Shown: piece by piece, positions 34,415-42,031 of the stretch
Layout: each line of letters starts with the position of its first letter
Numbering within the stretch: position 1 is the stretch's first letter
NCBI RefSeq assembly: GCF_900103645.1
Contig: NZ_FNHP01000011.1
Coordinates: 61,755-125,754, forward strand
Reading direction: 5' to 3'
Source: Oryzisolibacter propanilivorax
GTDB taxonomy: Bacteria > Pseudomonadota > Gammaproteobacteria > Burkholderiales > Burkholderiaceae_C
DNA: 64,000 nucleotides
Translations under genes and position numbers: made by a program
Notes under the pieces: generated by a model
Databases searched by the model: none
What the model saw: only the letters and a program-made list of their open reading frames with translations
What the model was told of the DNA's origin: nothing

Positions 34415-35881
34415 ATGACCGATTCTCCCGCTTCGCTGGCCGCGCTCGAGGCGCGCGTGCGCCACGACCTGCTGACCCTGAACTGGCGCGCCCGGCCCTG
34501 GCTGCCGCCGCGCACGCACGCCGGCCAGCCGGTGGTGGACGTGCTCATCATCGGCGCCGGTCAGGCCGGCCTGGCAGCCAGCATGGCGCTGGCGCAGCAG
34601 GGCATCGCCGCCGTGCTGCTGGACCGAGCCCCGCGCGACCACGAAGGCCCGTGGGCGACCACGGCGCGCATGGACACGCTGCGCTCGCCCAAGGAGCTCA
34701 CCGGCCCCGCCCTGGGCGTGCCCTCGCTCACCTTCCGCGCCTGGTTCGAGGCGCAGTGGGGCGCCGCCGCCTGGGAAGCGCTGGACAAGATCCCGCGCCT
34801 GCAGTGGATGGACTACCTGCGCTGGTACCGCCGCGTCACCGAAGCCGATGTGCGCAATGAGCACGAGGTGCTGGCCGTGCACCCGCGCACGAACGGCCTG
34901 GTGGAGGTGGACGTTCGGTCGCCCGTCGGCGCCGCCACCTGGTGGGCGCGGCGCGTGGTGCTGGCCACTGGGCGCGACGGCCTGGGCGGGCCGCAGATCC
35001 CGCCATTCATGGACGGCCTGCCGCCCGCGGCGCGCGGGCGCCTGTGGGCGCATTCGTCGGATGTATTCGATTACCGCACCCTGGCCGGTAAGCGCGTGGG
35101 CGTCGTCGGCATGGGCTCGTCGGCCATGGACAGCGCCGGCACCGCGCTGGAGTGCGGCGCCGCCAGCGTCGACCTGATCGCGCGGCGCGCCGCCATGCCC
35201 ACGGTGAACAAGTCCAAGGGCTCGGGCGTGCCCGGCCTGACCCAGGGGCACCACGGCCTGCCCGACGCCTGGAAGTGGCGCATCCGCCACTACATCAACG
35301 CCACCCAGGTGCCGCCGCCGCGCGGCAGCACGCTGCGCGTGTCGCGCCACACTCACGCGCACTTCCACTTCGGCTGCGCGGTGCAGCAGGTGGCGCAGGT
35401 GGGCGACGCGCTGCACGTAGCCACCAGCCAGGGCACTTTTGCCTTCGACTTCCTGGTGCTGGCCACGGGCTTCGCCATCGACTGGGCGCAGAAACCCGAG
35501 TTCGCCCCCTTCGCGCACCAGGTGCGCCTGTGGGGTGAGCGCCATGTGCCCGCGCCCGGCGAGGAGGACCGCGAGCTGTTCGACTCGCCCGACCTGGGGC
35601 CGACATTCGAGTTCCGCGAGAAGACCCCCGGCGCCTGCCCGGGCCTCGCGCACATCCACTGCTTCTGCTACCCCGCGGCGCTGTCGCACGGCACCGTCTC
35701 GGGCGATATCCCGGCCATCAGCGACGGCGCCCGGCGCCTGGCCAGCGGCATCGCCGGCCTGCTGTACGCCGAGGACGTGGAACACCACTTCGCCGCGCTG
35801 CAGGCCTATGCCGAGCCCGAGCTGCTGGGCGACGAATGGACGCCCGCCGACACCGCCCAACGCATCCTGCCGCCGACATGA
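34415..35881 (+). CDS. FAD-dependent oxidoreductase (flavin monooxygenase-like)
   Basis: A 488-residue two-dinucleotide-binding flavoprotein. FAD motif DVLIIGAGQAGLA (about 43-54), NADP motif VGVVGMGSSAMDSAG (about 229-242), and LATGF in the last third fit the FMO/Baeyer-Villiger-like group, though the canonical FxGxxxHxxxW fingerprint is not evident. It probably oxidises a small organic substrate, possibly the ligand of the preceding binding protein. The TGA overlaps the ATG of the next gene (ATGA), so it is translationally coupled to the peroxidase-like protein. Confidence 0.8.
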   Translation: MTDSPASLAALEARVRHDLLTLNWRARPWLPPRTHAGQPVVDVLIIGAGQAGLAASMALAQQGIAAVLLDRAPRDHEGPWATTARMDTLRSPKELTGPALGVPSLTFRAWFEAQWGAAAWEALDKIPRLQWMDYLRWYRRVTEADVRNEHEVLAVHPRTNGLVEVDVRSPVGAATWWARRVVLATGRDGLGGPQIPPFMDGLPPAARGRLWAHSSDVFDYRTLAGKRVGVVGMGSSAMDSAGTALECGAASVDLIARRAAMPTVNKSKGSGVPGLTQGHHGLPDAWKWRIRHYINATQVPPPRGSTLRVSRHTHAHFHFGCAVQQVAQVGDALHVATSQGTFAFDFLVLATGFAIDWAQKPEFAPFAHQVRLWGERHVPAPGEEDRELFDSPDLGPTFEFREKTPGACPGLAHIHCFCYPAALSHGTVSGDIPAISDGARRLASGIAGLLYAEDVEHHFAALQAYAEPELLGDEWTPADTAQRILPPT

Positions 35882-36996
35882 CCCACGACACCATCGCCAC
35901 CCTCTTCCATCTGGACACCGACGCCCCCCAGGTGCAGGCCGCGCGCCAGCAGCGCGCCAAGGCCGTGGCCGCCACGCAGGCCTGCGAGGATCTGCTGCTG
36001 GGCCCGGCGCTGGAGGGCGCCGGCCTGCCGCTGCCCGAGCGCCTGGCCGTGGCGCAGGCCGTGGCCGCCGACAGCGGCGTGGCAGCGCTGGCCGCGCACT
36101 ACGCCCGGCCGCAGCCGCCGCAGCCCGTGGACGGCGCGCGCTGGCAGGCCATGCGGCACTTCGCGCACCTGCTGGCCACCGATCCGGCAGCCGCCGACCG
36201 CGCCGCGTTGCAGGCGCTGACGGATGCCGGTCTGCCGGTGCCGGAGGTGGTGCTGCTGGCGCAGCTGATCGGCTTCGTCACCTTCCAGGCGCGCGTGGCG
36301 GCCGGCGTGGCGGCGCTGGCCGCGCTCGGGCCGGCCGACAGTGCCGCGCCAGCCCCGGCCGCCGCGCCCGAGGCGCCCTTCGTGCACCCGGCCAACCTGC
36401 CGCCGCCGGGCCAGCCGCTGCGCCGGGCCGGCTACACCAGCGAGACGCTGGACTGGAAAGCCTGGCTGCCGGTGCTTGACCCGCAGCACGCCAGCGCCGA
36501 GCAGATCGCTGTGCTGGACGCCAGCCATCCCAAGGCGCGCACCTCGGACTTCTACCTGTTGCTGGCGCACCAGCCGCAGGTGCTGGCCGAGCGCTCGCAG
36601 GCTTTCAACGCCATCATGTACGCGCCCGGCGGCCTGCCGCGCGCCGAGCGCGAGGTGGCCACCACGGTGGTCTCGCGCATCAACGGCTGCGTGTACTGCG
36701 CCTCGGTGCACGCCCAGCGCTTCGAGCAGCTGGCCAAGCGCAACGACGTGATCGCGCAGATCTTCGAAGACCCGGACAGCGCCGGCACCAACCCGCGCGA
36801 GCGCGCCCTGGTGCAGGCCAGCGCGGCGCTGACGCGCGCGCCCGGCGCCTTCGGGCCGCAGCACCTGGCGCCGCTGCGCGCGGCCGGCCTGTCCGACCTG
36901 GAGCTGCTGGACACGGTGCACGCCATCGCCCTGTTCGCTTGGGCCAACAGGCTGATGTTGAACCTGGGCGAGGCGGTGCTGCCGGCGCAGGCTTGA
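35878..36996 (+). CDS. Fused CMD-domain / AhpD-like peroxidase-related protein
   Basis: A 372-residue protein made of two carboxymuconolactone-decarboxylase-like helical halves. The C-terminal half has the AhpD redox motif GCVYCASVHAQRFEQL (Cys271 and Cys274). The N-terminal half (about 1-170) lacks the cysteines. It resembles the Avi_7170 (CMD) and Avi_7169 (peroxidase) families, here joined; the assignment is from memory. AhpD-like proteins reduce hydroperoxides through the CxxC pair. Placed directly behind a flavin monooxygenase, it may detoxify peroxide or handle the product. Confidence 0.75.
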   Translation: MTHDTIATLFHLDTDAPQVQAARQQRAKAVAATQACEDLLLGPALEGAGLPLPERLAVAQAVAADSGVAALAAHYARPQPPQPVDGARWQAMRHFAHLLATDPAAADRAALQALTDAGLPVPEVVLLAQLIGFVTFQARVAAGVAALAALGPADSAAPAPAAAPEAPFVHPANLPPPGQPLRRAGYTSETLDWKAWLPVLDPQHASAEQIAVLDASHPKARTSDFYLLLAHQPQVLAERSQAFNAIMYAPGGLPRAEREVATTVVSRINGCVYCASVHAQRFEQLAKRNDVIAQIFEDPDSAGTNPRERALVQASAALTRAPGAFGPQHLAPLRAAGLSDLELLDTVHAIALFAWANRLMLNLGEAVLPAQA

Positions 36997-37381
36997 AATG
37001 AAACCACACCCCACTGAGTCCCTTCGGGCCTTCCCCCGCTCTCGCAGCGCTGCGCGCTGCGGGCAGGGGGCGCTAGCGCAGCGCGGCGGGGCGGCCCTTG
37101 CGCGGCTACCCGCGCATGGGGCGCGCCGGTTGCATGCGATGCGTGTGGCGCGCAGCGCGGTGGATAACTGACACGCGCGGCAGTCGCAGAGCGCGCGCGC
37201 CTTGGCAGCGTTTCGCGTCTGCCGGCCAGCCGCCCGCGAATGCTATTGGAAGAATAGCTGCAGGCCCTTTATTTATCAGGGCTAGAGCCGGAAAACACCT
37301 GAAACCGGCAGCGTGGCGCCTGCCAGCACCGGTTTGTGGTCCCCGGGCCCTGTGCCGCGGCGCGGCGCAGCAGCGCAGCGC
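36997..37381. other. Non-coding region with two repeat types
   Basis: 385 bp without a gene between two convergent genes. 37012-37130 holds a GC-rich palindromic element (GAGTCCCTTCGGGCCTTCC, GCAGCGCTGCGCGCTGCGGG, then GGGGCGGCCCTTGCGCGG) of a type I recall as recurrent between Comamonadaceae genes. 37242-37300 holds a full dispersed TAGCTGC repeat. GTGGATAAC at 37159-37167 is a one-mismatch DnaA box, probably by chance. Confidence 0.5.
37242..37300 (+). repeat. Dispersed TAGCTGC repeat, near-complete copy
   Basis: GCTATTGGAAGAATAGCTGC, AGGCCCTTTATTTATCAGGGC and TAGAGCCGG give one of the best-preserved copies. It ends about 80 bp before the PhaM stop. Confidence 0.8.
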
Positions 37382-38119
37382 TCAGGCGCCGCGCTTCTTC
37401 GCGGCCGGCTTGCGCGCCGGCGCTGTGGCGGGCGTGGGGGCGGCAGCGCGCGGCGCACGCGCCTGCGGGGGCTTGGCGGCGGCGCCCGCCTCCGGCGTCT
37501 CTTCCTGGCCCGGCTGCGCCCACTGCGCCGCCATGTCGCCGGCGGCCTTCATGGCGCCGCTGGCCATCTCGCGCGTGGCGTCGAAGGCCGCCTGCTGCGT
37601 GGCCGTGTCCTGCAGCGCGCGCGTGGCGATCTGCTGGAACTGGCTGGTCAGCGCGCCCCACCATTGCAGCGGATCGGCCAGGCCCGGCCGTTCGCCACTG
37701 CCCTCCTGCGATTGCGCCGGCGCGGCGGCATCGGGCTGCGGCGCCGGGCTGGTTACGGCGGCCGGCGCCGCAGCGGGAGGCGAAGCTGACGTGCCTGCAC
37801 TGCTGCCCGCGCCCATGCCGCTGAAGGCCGCGGCCATGTCGCCCATCGCCACGTTCATGCCGGCCAGCGTGGCCAGGGTCATCTTCTGCACTTCCAGCGC
37901 CTGTACCGTGGCGGCGAGCGCGCGCGCGTTCTGCTCCAGCCAGAACTGCACGGTCTTGAGCTCCTGGATGCGCCGGTCCAGCTCCTGCACGCTGGCGGTG
38001 GGCGCCACCCAGCCAGGCATCGCGCTGGCGCCCGGCGCGGCACCGCGCGCCAGGCTCTGCAGAAAGTCGAAACCGGGCACGAAACGCCCGAAGCCGAAGG
38101 GAGATGTGTCGTCGCTCAT
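37382..38119 (-). CDS. phaM: PhaM-family PHB granule-associated regulator
   Basis: A 245-residue protein with the conserved N-terminus SPFGFGRFVPGFDFLQSLA and the helical core VQELDRRIQELKTVQFWLEQNARALAATVQALEVQKMTL (about 45-85; described by ends) typical of PhaM, which activates PHA synthase and tethers polyhydroxybutyrate granules to the nucleoid. A Pro/Ala-rich linker and second helical region follow, and a basic tail ends PAAKKRGA, the type of tail by which PhaM binds DNA. AAGGAGCC precedes ATG 38119. It is divergent from an HU gene whose tail is of similar composition. Confidence 0.82.
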   Translation of the reverse strand: MSDDTSPFGFGRFVPGFDFLQSLARGAAPGASAMPGWVAPTASVQELDRRIQELKTVQFWLEQNARALAATVQALEVQKMTLATLAGMNVAMGDMAAAFSGMGAGSSAGTSASPPAAAPAAVTSPAPQPDAAAPAQSQEGSGERPGLADPLQWWGALTSQFQQIATRALQDTATQQAAFDATREMASGAMKAAGDMAAQWAQPGQEETPEAGAAAKPPQARAPRAAAPTPATAPARKPAAKKRGA

Positions 38120-38336
38120 GGAGGCTCCTTGTGATGGCCTGGATGCGCAGATGCGCGCCACGCGCCAGCTTAAAGCCTTGCCAGGCCGCGCGGCAGCCGC
38201 CAGAAGCGGCAAAAAGCGCGGTTTTGCGCCGTTTGCCGGCTTTGGCCGGCACGCTGCGCGCGGGAACACGACCTAGAATCCGCGCACCAGCCCCGGCTGG
38301 CCTGTCCAACAGCAACCAACACCAGCATTCGACACC

Positions 38337-38807
38337 ATGGCAACTGCGAAGAAAACCACCGCCACCCCGGCCCCGAAGGCCGCGTCCGCGAAGCCGGCAG
38401 CCGCCGCGAAAAAGGCGACGGCGACGGCCGCCGCCAAGAAGGCCGCGCCCGCCAAGACCAGCGCCGCCGCCAAGAAGGCCCCTGCCGCCATCAAGCCGGT
38501 GAAGGACCCCTTCAACAAGACCTCGCTGGTCGCGCACCTGGCCGAGCAGTCGGGCGTCGAGCCCAAGGGCGTGAAGGCCGTGCTGGCGGCGCTGGAAGGC
38601 GCGATGCTGGCGTCGGTGCACAAGAAGGGCTCGGGCGAGTTCACCCTGCCTGGCCTGTTGAAGGTCACACTGCAGCAGGTCGAGGCGCGCAAGAAGCGCT
38701 TCGGCAAGGACCCGTTCACGGGCGAGGAGCGCTGGTTCCCGGCCAAGCCGGCGTCGGTCAAGATCAAGACCCGCGCGCTGAAGAAGCTCAAGGACGCGAC
38801 CGCCTGA
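38337..38807 (+). CDS. HU-family DNA-binding protein with histone H1-like tail
   Basis: A 156-residue nucleoid protein. Residues 1-55 are almost entirely Ala, Lys, Pro and Thr with repeated AAKKA units, like histone H1 C-terminal tails and Bordetella BpH1-type proteins. Residues 56-150 form a complete HU/IHF fold (FNKTSLVAHLAEQSGV; GEFTLPGLLKV; the beta-arm KDPFTGEERWFPAKPASVKIKT). HU-H1 chimeras occur in Burkholderiales. TAGAAT at 38274-38279 may be its -10. A strong bidirectional terminator follows. Confidence 0.9.
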   Translation: MATAKKTTATPAPKAASAKPAAAAKKATATAAAKKAAPAKTSAAAKKAPAAIKPVKDPFNKTSLVAHLAEQSGVEPKGVKAVLAALEGAMLASVHKKGSGEFTLPGLLKVTLQQVEARKKRFGKDPFTGEERWFPAKPASVKIKTRALKKLKDATA

Positions 38808-38830
38808 CGGCAGCGCCGCCCTGGCCCAAC

Positions 38831-38866
38831 GCAAAAGGCAGCCCGCGCGGCTGCCTTTTTTGCGTT
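38831..38866. terminator. Bidirectional rho-independent terminator
   Basis: GGCAGCC (38837-38843) / GGCTGCC (38849-38855) with a 5-nt loop, preceded by AAAA and followed by TTTTTT, between the convergent HU and phosphatase genes. Confidence 0.9.
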
Positions 38867-38881
38867 CCTGGGGCGCAGCTA

Positions 38882-39634
38882 TCAGGCGCCGGGCGCTTGC
38901 AGGTACAACTGCCCCAGGCGCGCGCGTGCCGCCTCGTCCAGGCGCAGCGCGCGCTCCAGGTAGCGCTGCAGGCTGCCATGCTCCTGCTCCAGCGCATCGA
39001 ACGCGGCCTGCAGGAAGTCGGCTTGCACGCGCCAGATCACGTCCAGCACCTCCGGCGGCGCCGAACCCTGCAGCACCGCCGGGCGCCGGTACAGGCCGTT
39101 GGTGAGCAGGTAGTCGTGCAGCACCACATCCTGCGGCACGCCCAGGGCGCGCAGGATCAGTGCCGCGGCGAAGCCGGTGCGGTCCTTGCCGGCGGTGCAG
39201 TGGAACACCAGCGGCGAGTCGTCCTGCAGCAGGTGTTCGAACAGCGCGGCGAACTGCGCCTCGTTGTCGGCGACGAAGGCGCGGTAGGTGTCGTGCATCA
39301 GCCGGCGCGCCAGCGCCGCGTCCATGGCCTGGCCGGTGGCAGCCATCTCCTGCGCGCGCTGCGCCACCACCGGCTCGATGGGCAGCGCGTGGTAGCGCAC
39401 GTCGGGCAGCGCGTAGGCCTGGGCGGCGCGTTCCTGCGTGCCGCGCAGATCCAGCGCGCGCGCCAGCCCCAGGCCCGACAGGGCGCGCGTGTCCTCGGGC
39501 GTCAGGGCTGCCAGATGGTCGGAGCGGAACAGCCGGCGCCAGCGCACCGTGCGCCCGTCCAGGCCGGCATAGCCGCCGAGGTCACGGAAGTTGGAGGCGC
39601 CGCTGAGTGCGACGCTGCGGGGAAGTGTGGTCAT
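38882..39634 (-). CDS. Tyrosine-protein phosphatase (PtpB-like)
   Basis: A 250-residue cytosolic phosphatase of the Tyr/Ser phosphatase family (Y_phosphatase3). The N-terminal NFRDLGGYAGLDGRTVRWRRLFRSDHL is the family's opening signature, and the P-loop is FHCTAGKDRTGF with the nucleophilic Cys near 146. Related enzymes include Mycobacterium PtpB and phosphoinositide phosphatases; the substrate here is unknown. Its stop codon lies within a CTGATAGCTGC fragment that may be a remnant of the dispersed repeat. Confidence 0.86.
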   Translation of the reverse strand: MTTLPRSVALSGASNFRDLGGYAGLDGRTVRWRRLFRSDHLAALTPEDTRALSGLGLARALDLRGTQERAAQAYALPDVRYHALPIEPVVAQRAQEMAATGQAMDAALARRLMHDTYRAFVADNEAQFAALFEHLLQDDSPLVFHCTAGKDRTGFAAALILRALGVPQDVVLHDYLLTNGLYRRPAVLQGSAPPEVLDVIWRVQADFLQAAFDALEQEHGSLQRYLERALRLDEAARARLGQLYLQAPGA

Positions 39635-39713
39635 GCCCTGCCCTGAATGCCGCCGCGCCGCGCGCGCCATGCGGCGGCAGCGCGGGGCATGGTGCGGGGC
39701 GAGGAGGGAAATG

Positions 39714-39789
39714 TGGCGCGGCTGGCGGGGATCGAACCCACGACCCTTGGCTTCGGAGGCCAATACTCTATCCACTGAGCTACAGCCGC
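39714..39789 (-). tRNA. tRNA-Arg (anticodon CCG)
   Basis: A 76-nt cloverleaf on the minus strand: acceptor GCGGCTG (5' end at 39789) pairs with CAGCCGC (39718-39724), the D-arm starts GCTCAGTGG, the anticodon stem TTGGC/GCCAA encloses CTCCGAA (anticodon CCG), the T-arm is GTGGGTTCGATCCC, the discriminator is G, and CCA is encoded. Confidence 0.95.
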
Positions 39790-39864
39790 TGGAGGTGTTT
39801 GCAGCGCGGTGCGCCTGCTGCGTGCGGCAGGGCACCGAACGAGCCGCGCATTATCGCATGCGCC

Positions 39865-40485
39865 TCACAGCTTCAGGCCCAGGCCGCGCAAATACACGTC
39901 CACCGCCTGGCGCCCGACGCTGGTCAGCGAGAACGGCGCACCGCCCAGGATCCAGGACTGCAGCAGCCCGTCGAACAGGCCCTGCAGGCCCATGGCAGCG
40001 GCGTCCACGCCCATCGGCAGCTCGACCTGCTGGGCCTGTGCGGCCTGCGTCAGGTCATTGGCCAGCAGTGCCTGGAAGCGCGCATGCGCCGCCAGGTGGC
40101 GCTCGCGCACGTCGCTCAGCTCGCTGACGTATTCCACGCGGTACATGGCGATCTCGAACACCCGGCGGATGTGGTCGTCACCCTCGAAGGTCGCTAGCAG
40201 CTGGCCGATGACGGCGCGCAGACGCTGCAGCGGCCAGGCGCATTCGTTCATCTCGCTGGCATTCCAGACCATCTCCAGCGGCAGCGTGACGCGGTCCATC
40301 ATGGCGTTGAACAGGTCCAGCTTGTCCTTGAAGTGCCAGTAGATGGCGCCGCGCGTGGCGCCGGCGGTCAGGGCCACTTCATTCAGCGACGCGCGCGCCA
40401 CGCCCTTTTCATAGAACACGCGCTCGGCAGCGTCCAGCAAGGCATGGCGGGTGGCTTCGGCGTCGTCCTTGGTGCGTCGTGCCAT
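39865..40485 (-). CDS. TetR-family efflux repressor (AcrR/TtgR-like)
   Basis: A 206-residue repressor. The N-terminal TetR HTH (about 10-55: TRHALLDAAERVFYEKGV, then ASLNEVALTAGATRGAIYWHFKDK) is of the AcrR/TtgR type, and the helical C-terminal half (FDGLLQSWILG near 175) forms the drug-binding dimer domain. It is divergent from the RND operon, with an AcrR-type palindrome overlapping both promoters, so it very likely represses the pump and itself until a drug or metabolite binds. AGGAGGGGAG precedes ATG 40485. Confidence 0.9.
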   Translation of the reverse strand: MARRTKDDAEATRHALLDAAERVFYEKGVARASLNEVALTAGATRGAIYWHFKDKLDLFNAMMDRVTLPLEMVWNASEMNECAWPLQRLRAVIGQLLATFEGDDHIRRVFEIAMYRVEYVSELSDVRERHLAAHARFQALLANDLTQAAQAQQVELPMGVDAAAMGLQGLFDGLLQSWILGGAPFSLTSVGRQAVDVYLRGLGLKL

Positions 40486-40532
40486 GGTGGCTCCCCTCCT
40501 GAAAACACCTCCGGCGAGGCCGGAAGATCACG

Positions 40533-40565
40533 TTGTCATTATACATTCACGAATGTATGTACAAT
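40533..40565. promoter_or_regulatory. AcrR-type operator overlapping divergent promoters
   Basis: ATACATTC (40541-40548), AC, GAATGTAT (40551-40558) is a perfect 8-bp inverted repeat, matching the core of the E. coli AcrR operator as I recall it. TACAAT (40560-40565) is a candidate -10 for the pump operon; on the minus strand TATAAT (40543-40538) is a candidate -10 for the repressor. Bound repressor would cover both. Confidence 0.8.
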
Positions 40566-40663
40566 CCGCGGTTTTGCGAATCACCGCATTTCCCGGTTCC
40601 GGGCCCCAGCGCGGGCGCCCCGGCCCCTTCGAACGTCTGTCCGTTCGCCCAAGGATGTCTTTC

Positions 40664-42004
40664 ATGCACCGCCTGAATCTCGTGCCTGCAACCGCCCCAT
40701 TCCGTCCCCTGTCCGCCGCCGCGCTGGTGCTGGCCGCGGCCCTGTCCCTGTCCGCCTGCGGCAAGAAGGACGACGCCGCGGCGCCGTCTGCGGGGGCTGC
40801 CGCCATGCAGGCGGCCCAGGTGGGTGTGGTGACGGTGCAGCCGGGCGAGATCGGCTTGGTCACCGAGCTGCCCGGCCGCCTGGAGGCCTCGCGCGTGGCC
40901 GAGGTGCGCGCCCGCGCTGCCGGCATCGTGCAAAAGCGGCTGTTCACCGAGGGCAGCGAAGTCAAGGCCGGGCAGAAGCTGTTCCTGATCGACAGCGCAC
41001 CCTACCAGGCCAACCTGGCACAGGCGCGCGCCAGCGTGGCGCAGGCCGAGGCGACGCTGGGCCAGGCCAGGGCGACAGCCGAACGCTACCGCCCGCTGGT
41101 CGAGGCCAATGCCATCAGCCGCCAGGAGTACGACAACGCCGTGGCCGCGCAGAAGACCGCCGAGGCCAACCTGGCCGCGGCCCGCGCCACCGTGAAGACG
41201 GCCGACATCACCCTGGGCTACGCCACCGTCACCGCGCCGATCTCCGGGCGCATCGGCCGCTCGCTGGTCACGGAAGGCGCCTTGGTCGGCCAGGGCTCGG
41301 CGACCGAGCTGGCGGTGATCCAGCAGATCGACCCGCTGTACATCAACTTCACCCAGTCGGCCGCCGATGCGCTGCGCCTGCGCGCCGACGTGGCCAGCGG
41401 CAAGTACCAGCAGACCGCCAAGGGCGCGGCCGAGGTCAGCGTGGTGCTGGAAGACGGCAGCGTGCATGCGCGCAAGGGCCGGCTGCTGTTCACCGACCTG
41501 ACGGTGGACCCGACCAGCGGCCAGGTCACGCTGCGCGCCGAGGTGCCCAACCCGGATCGCTCGCTGCTGCCGGGCCTGTACGTGCGCGTGCGCCTGGAGC
41601 AGGCACAGGTGCAGGATGGCGTGCTGCTGCCGCAGCAAGCAGTGACGCGCTCGGCGCACGGCGACAGCGTGATGGTGGTGGATGCCGAGAACCACGTGGC
41701 GCCGCGCAGCGTCAAGCTGGGACCGGCGCAGGGCAATGACTGGGTGGTTCTGGAAGGCCTGAAGGCCGGCGAGCGGGTGATGGTGGACGGCTTCCAGAAG
41801 CTGCCGCGCACCCAGCCGGGCCAGCCGGTGGTGGTGCAGCCCGTTCCATGGCAGCGCAACGGCAACGGTACGCCAGTACCGGCTGGAGCGAAGTCTGGCG
41901 CCGCGCCGGCACCGGCAACGCCAGGCGCACCGGCAACGTCCGCCGCGCCTGCCCCGGCCTCAACGGCCGCCGGCTCCGCCACCCCTGCCGCCGCGCAGCG
42001 GTAA
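40664..42004 (+). CDS. RND efflux periplasmic adaptor (AcrA/MexA family)
   Basis: A 446-residue membrane-fusion protein. The lipobox LSLSAC gives a lipidated cysteine near residue 26. Then come the lipoyl halves (LEASRVAEVRARAAGIVQKRLFTEGSEVKAGQ around 70-100, described by ends), an alpha-hairpin (QARASVAQAEATLGQARA), the beta-barrel and the membrane-proximal domain ending LEGLKAGERVMVDGFQKL. The last 55 residues are a Pro/Ala/Thr-rich low-complexity tail not needed by the family. It bridges pump and outer-membrane channel. ATG 40664, spaced 9 nt from AAGG, is preferred to ATG 40655. Confidence 0.92.
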   Translation: MHRLNLVPATAPFRPLSAAALVLAAALSLSACGKKDDAAAPSAGAAAMQAAQVGVVTVQPGEIGLVTELPGRLEASRVAEVRARAAGIVQKRLFTEGSEVKAGQKLFLIDSAPYQANLAQARASVAQAEATLGQARATAERYRPLVEANAISRQEYDNAVAAQKTAEANLAAARATVKTADITLGYATVTAPISGRIGRSLVTEGALVGQGSATELAVIQQIDPLYINFTQSAADALRLRADVASGKYQQTAKGAAEVSVVLEDGSVHARKGRLLFTDLTVDPTSGQVTLRAEVPNPDRSLLPGLYVRVRLEQAQVQDGVLLPQQAVTRSAHGDSVMVVDAENHVAPRSVKLGPAQGNDWVVLEGLKAGERVMVDGFQKLPRTQPGQPVVVQPVPWQRNGNGTPVPAGAKSGAAPAPATPGAPATSAAPAPASTAAGSATPAAAQR

Positions 42005-42031
42005 CCGCATCAGACTTCAGGAGCGCGGCAC

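Noticed and set aside
37159..37167. GTGGATAAC as another DnaA box
   Set aside because: It has one mismatch to TTATNCACA, is isolated, and has no neighbouring IHF site.
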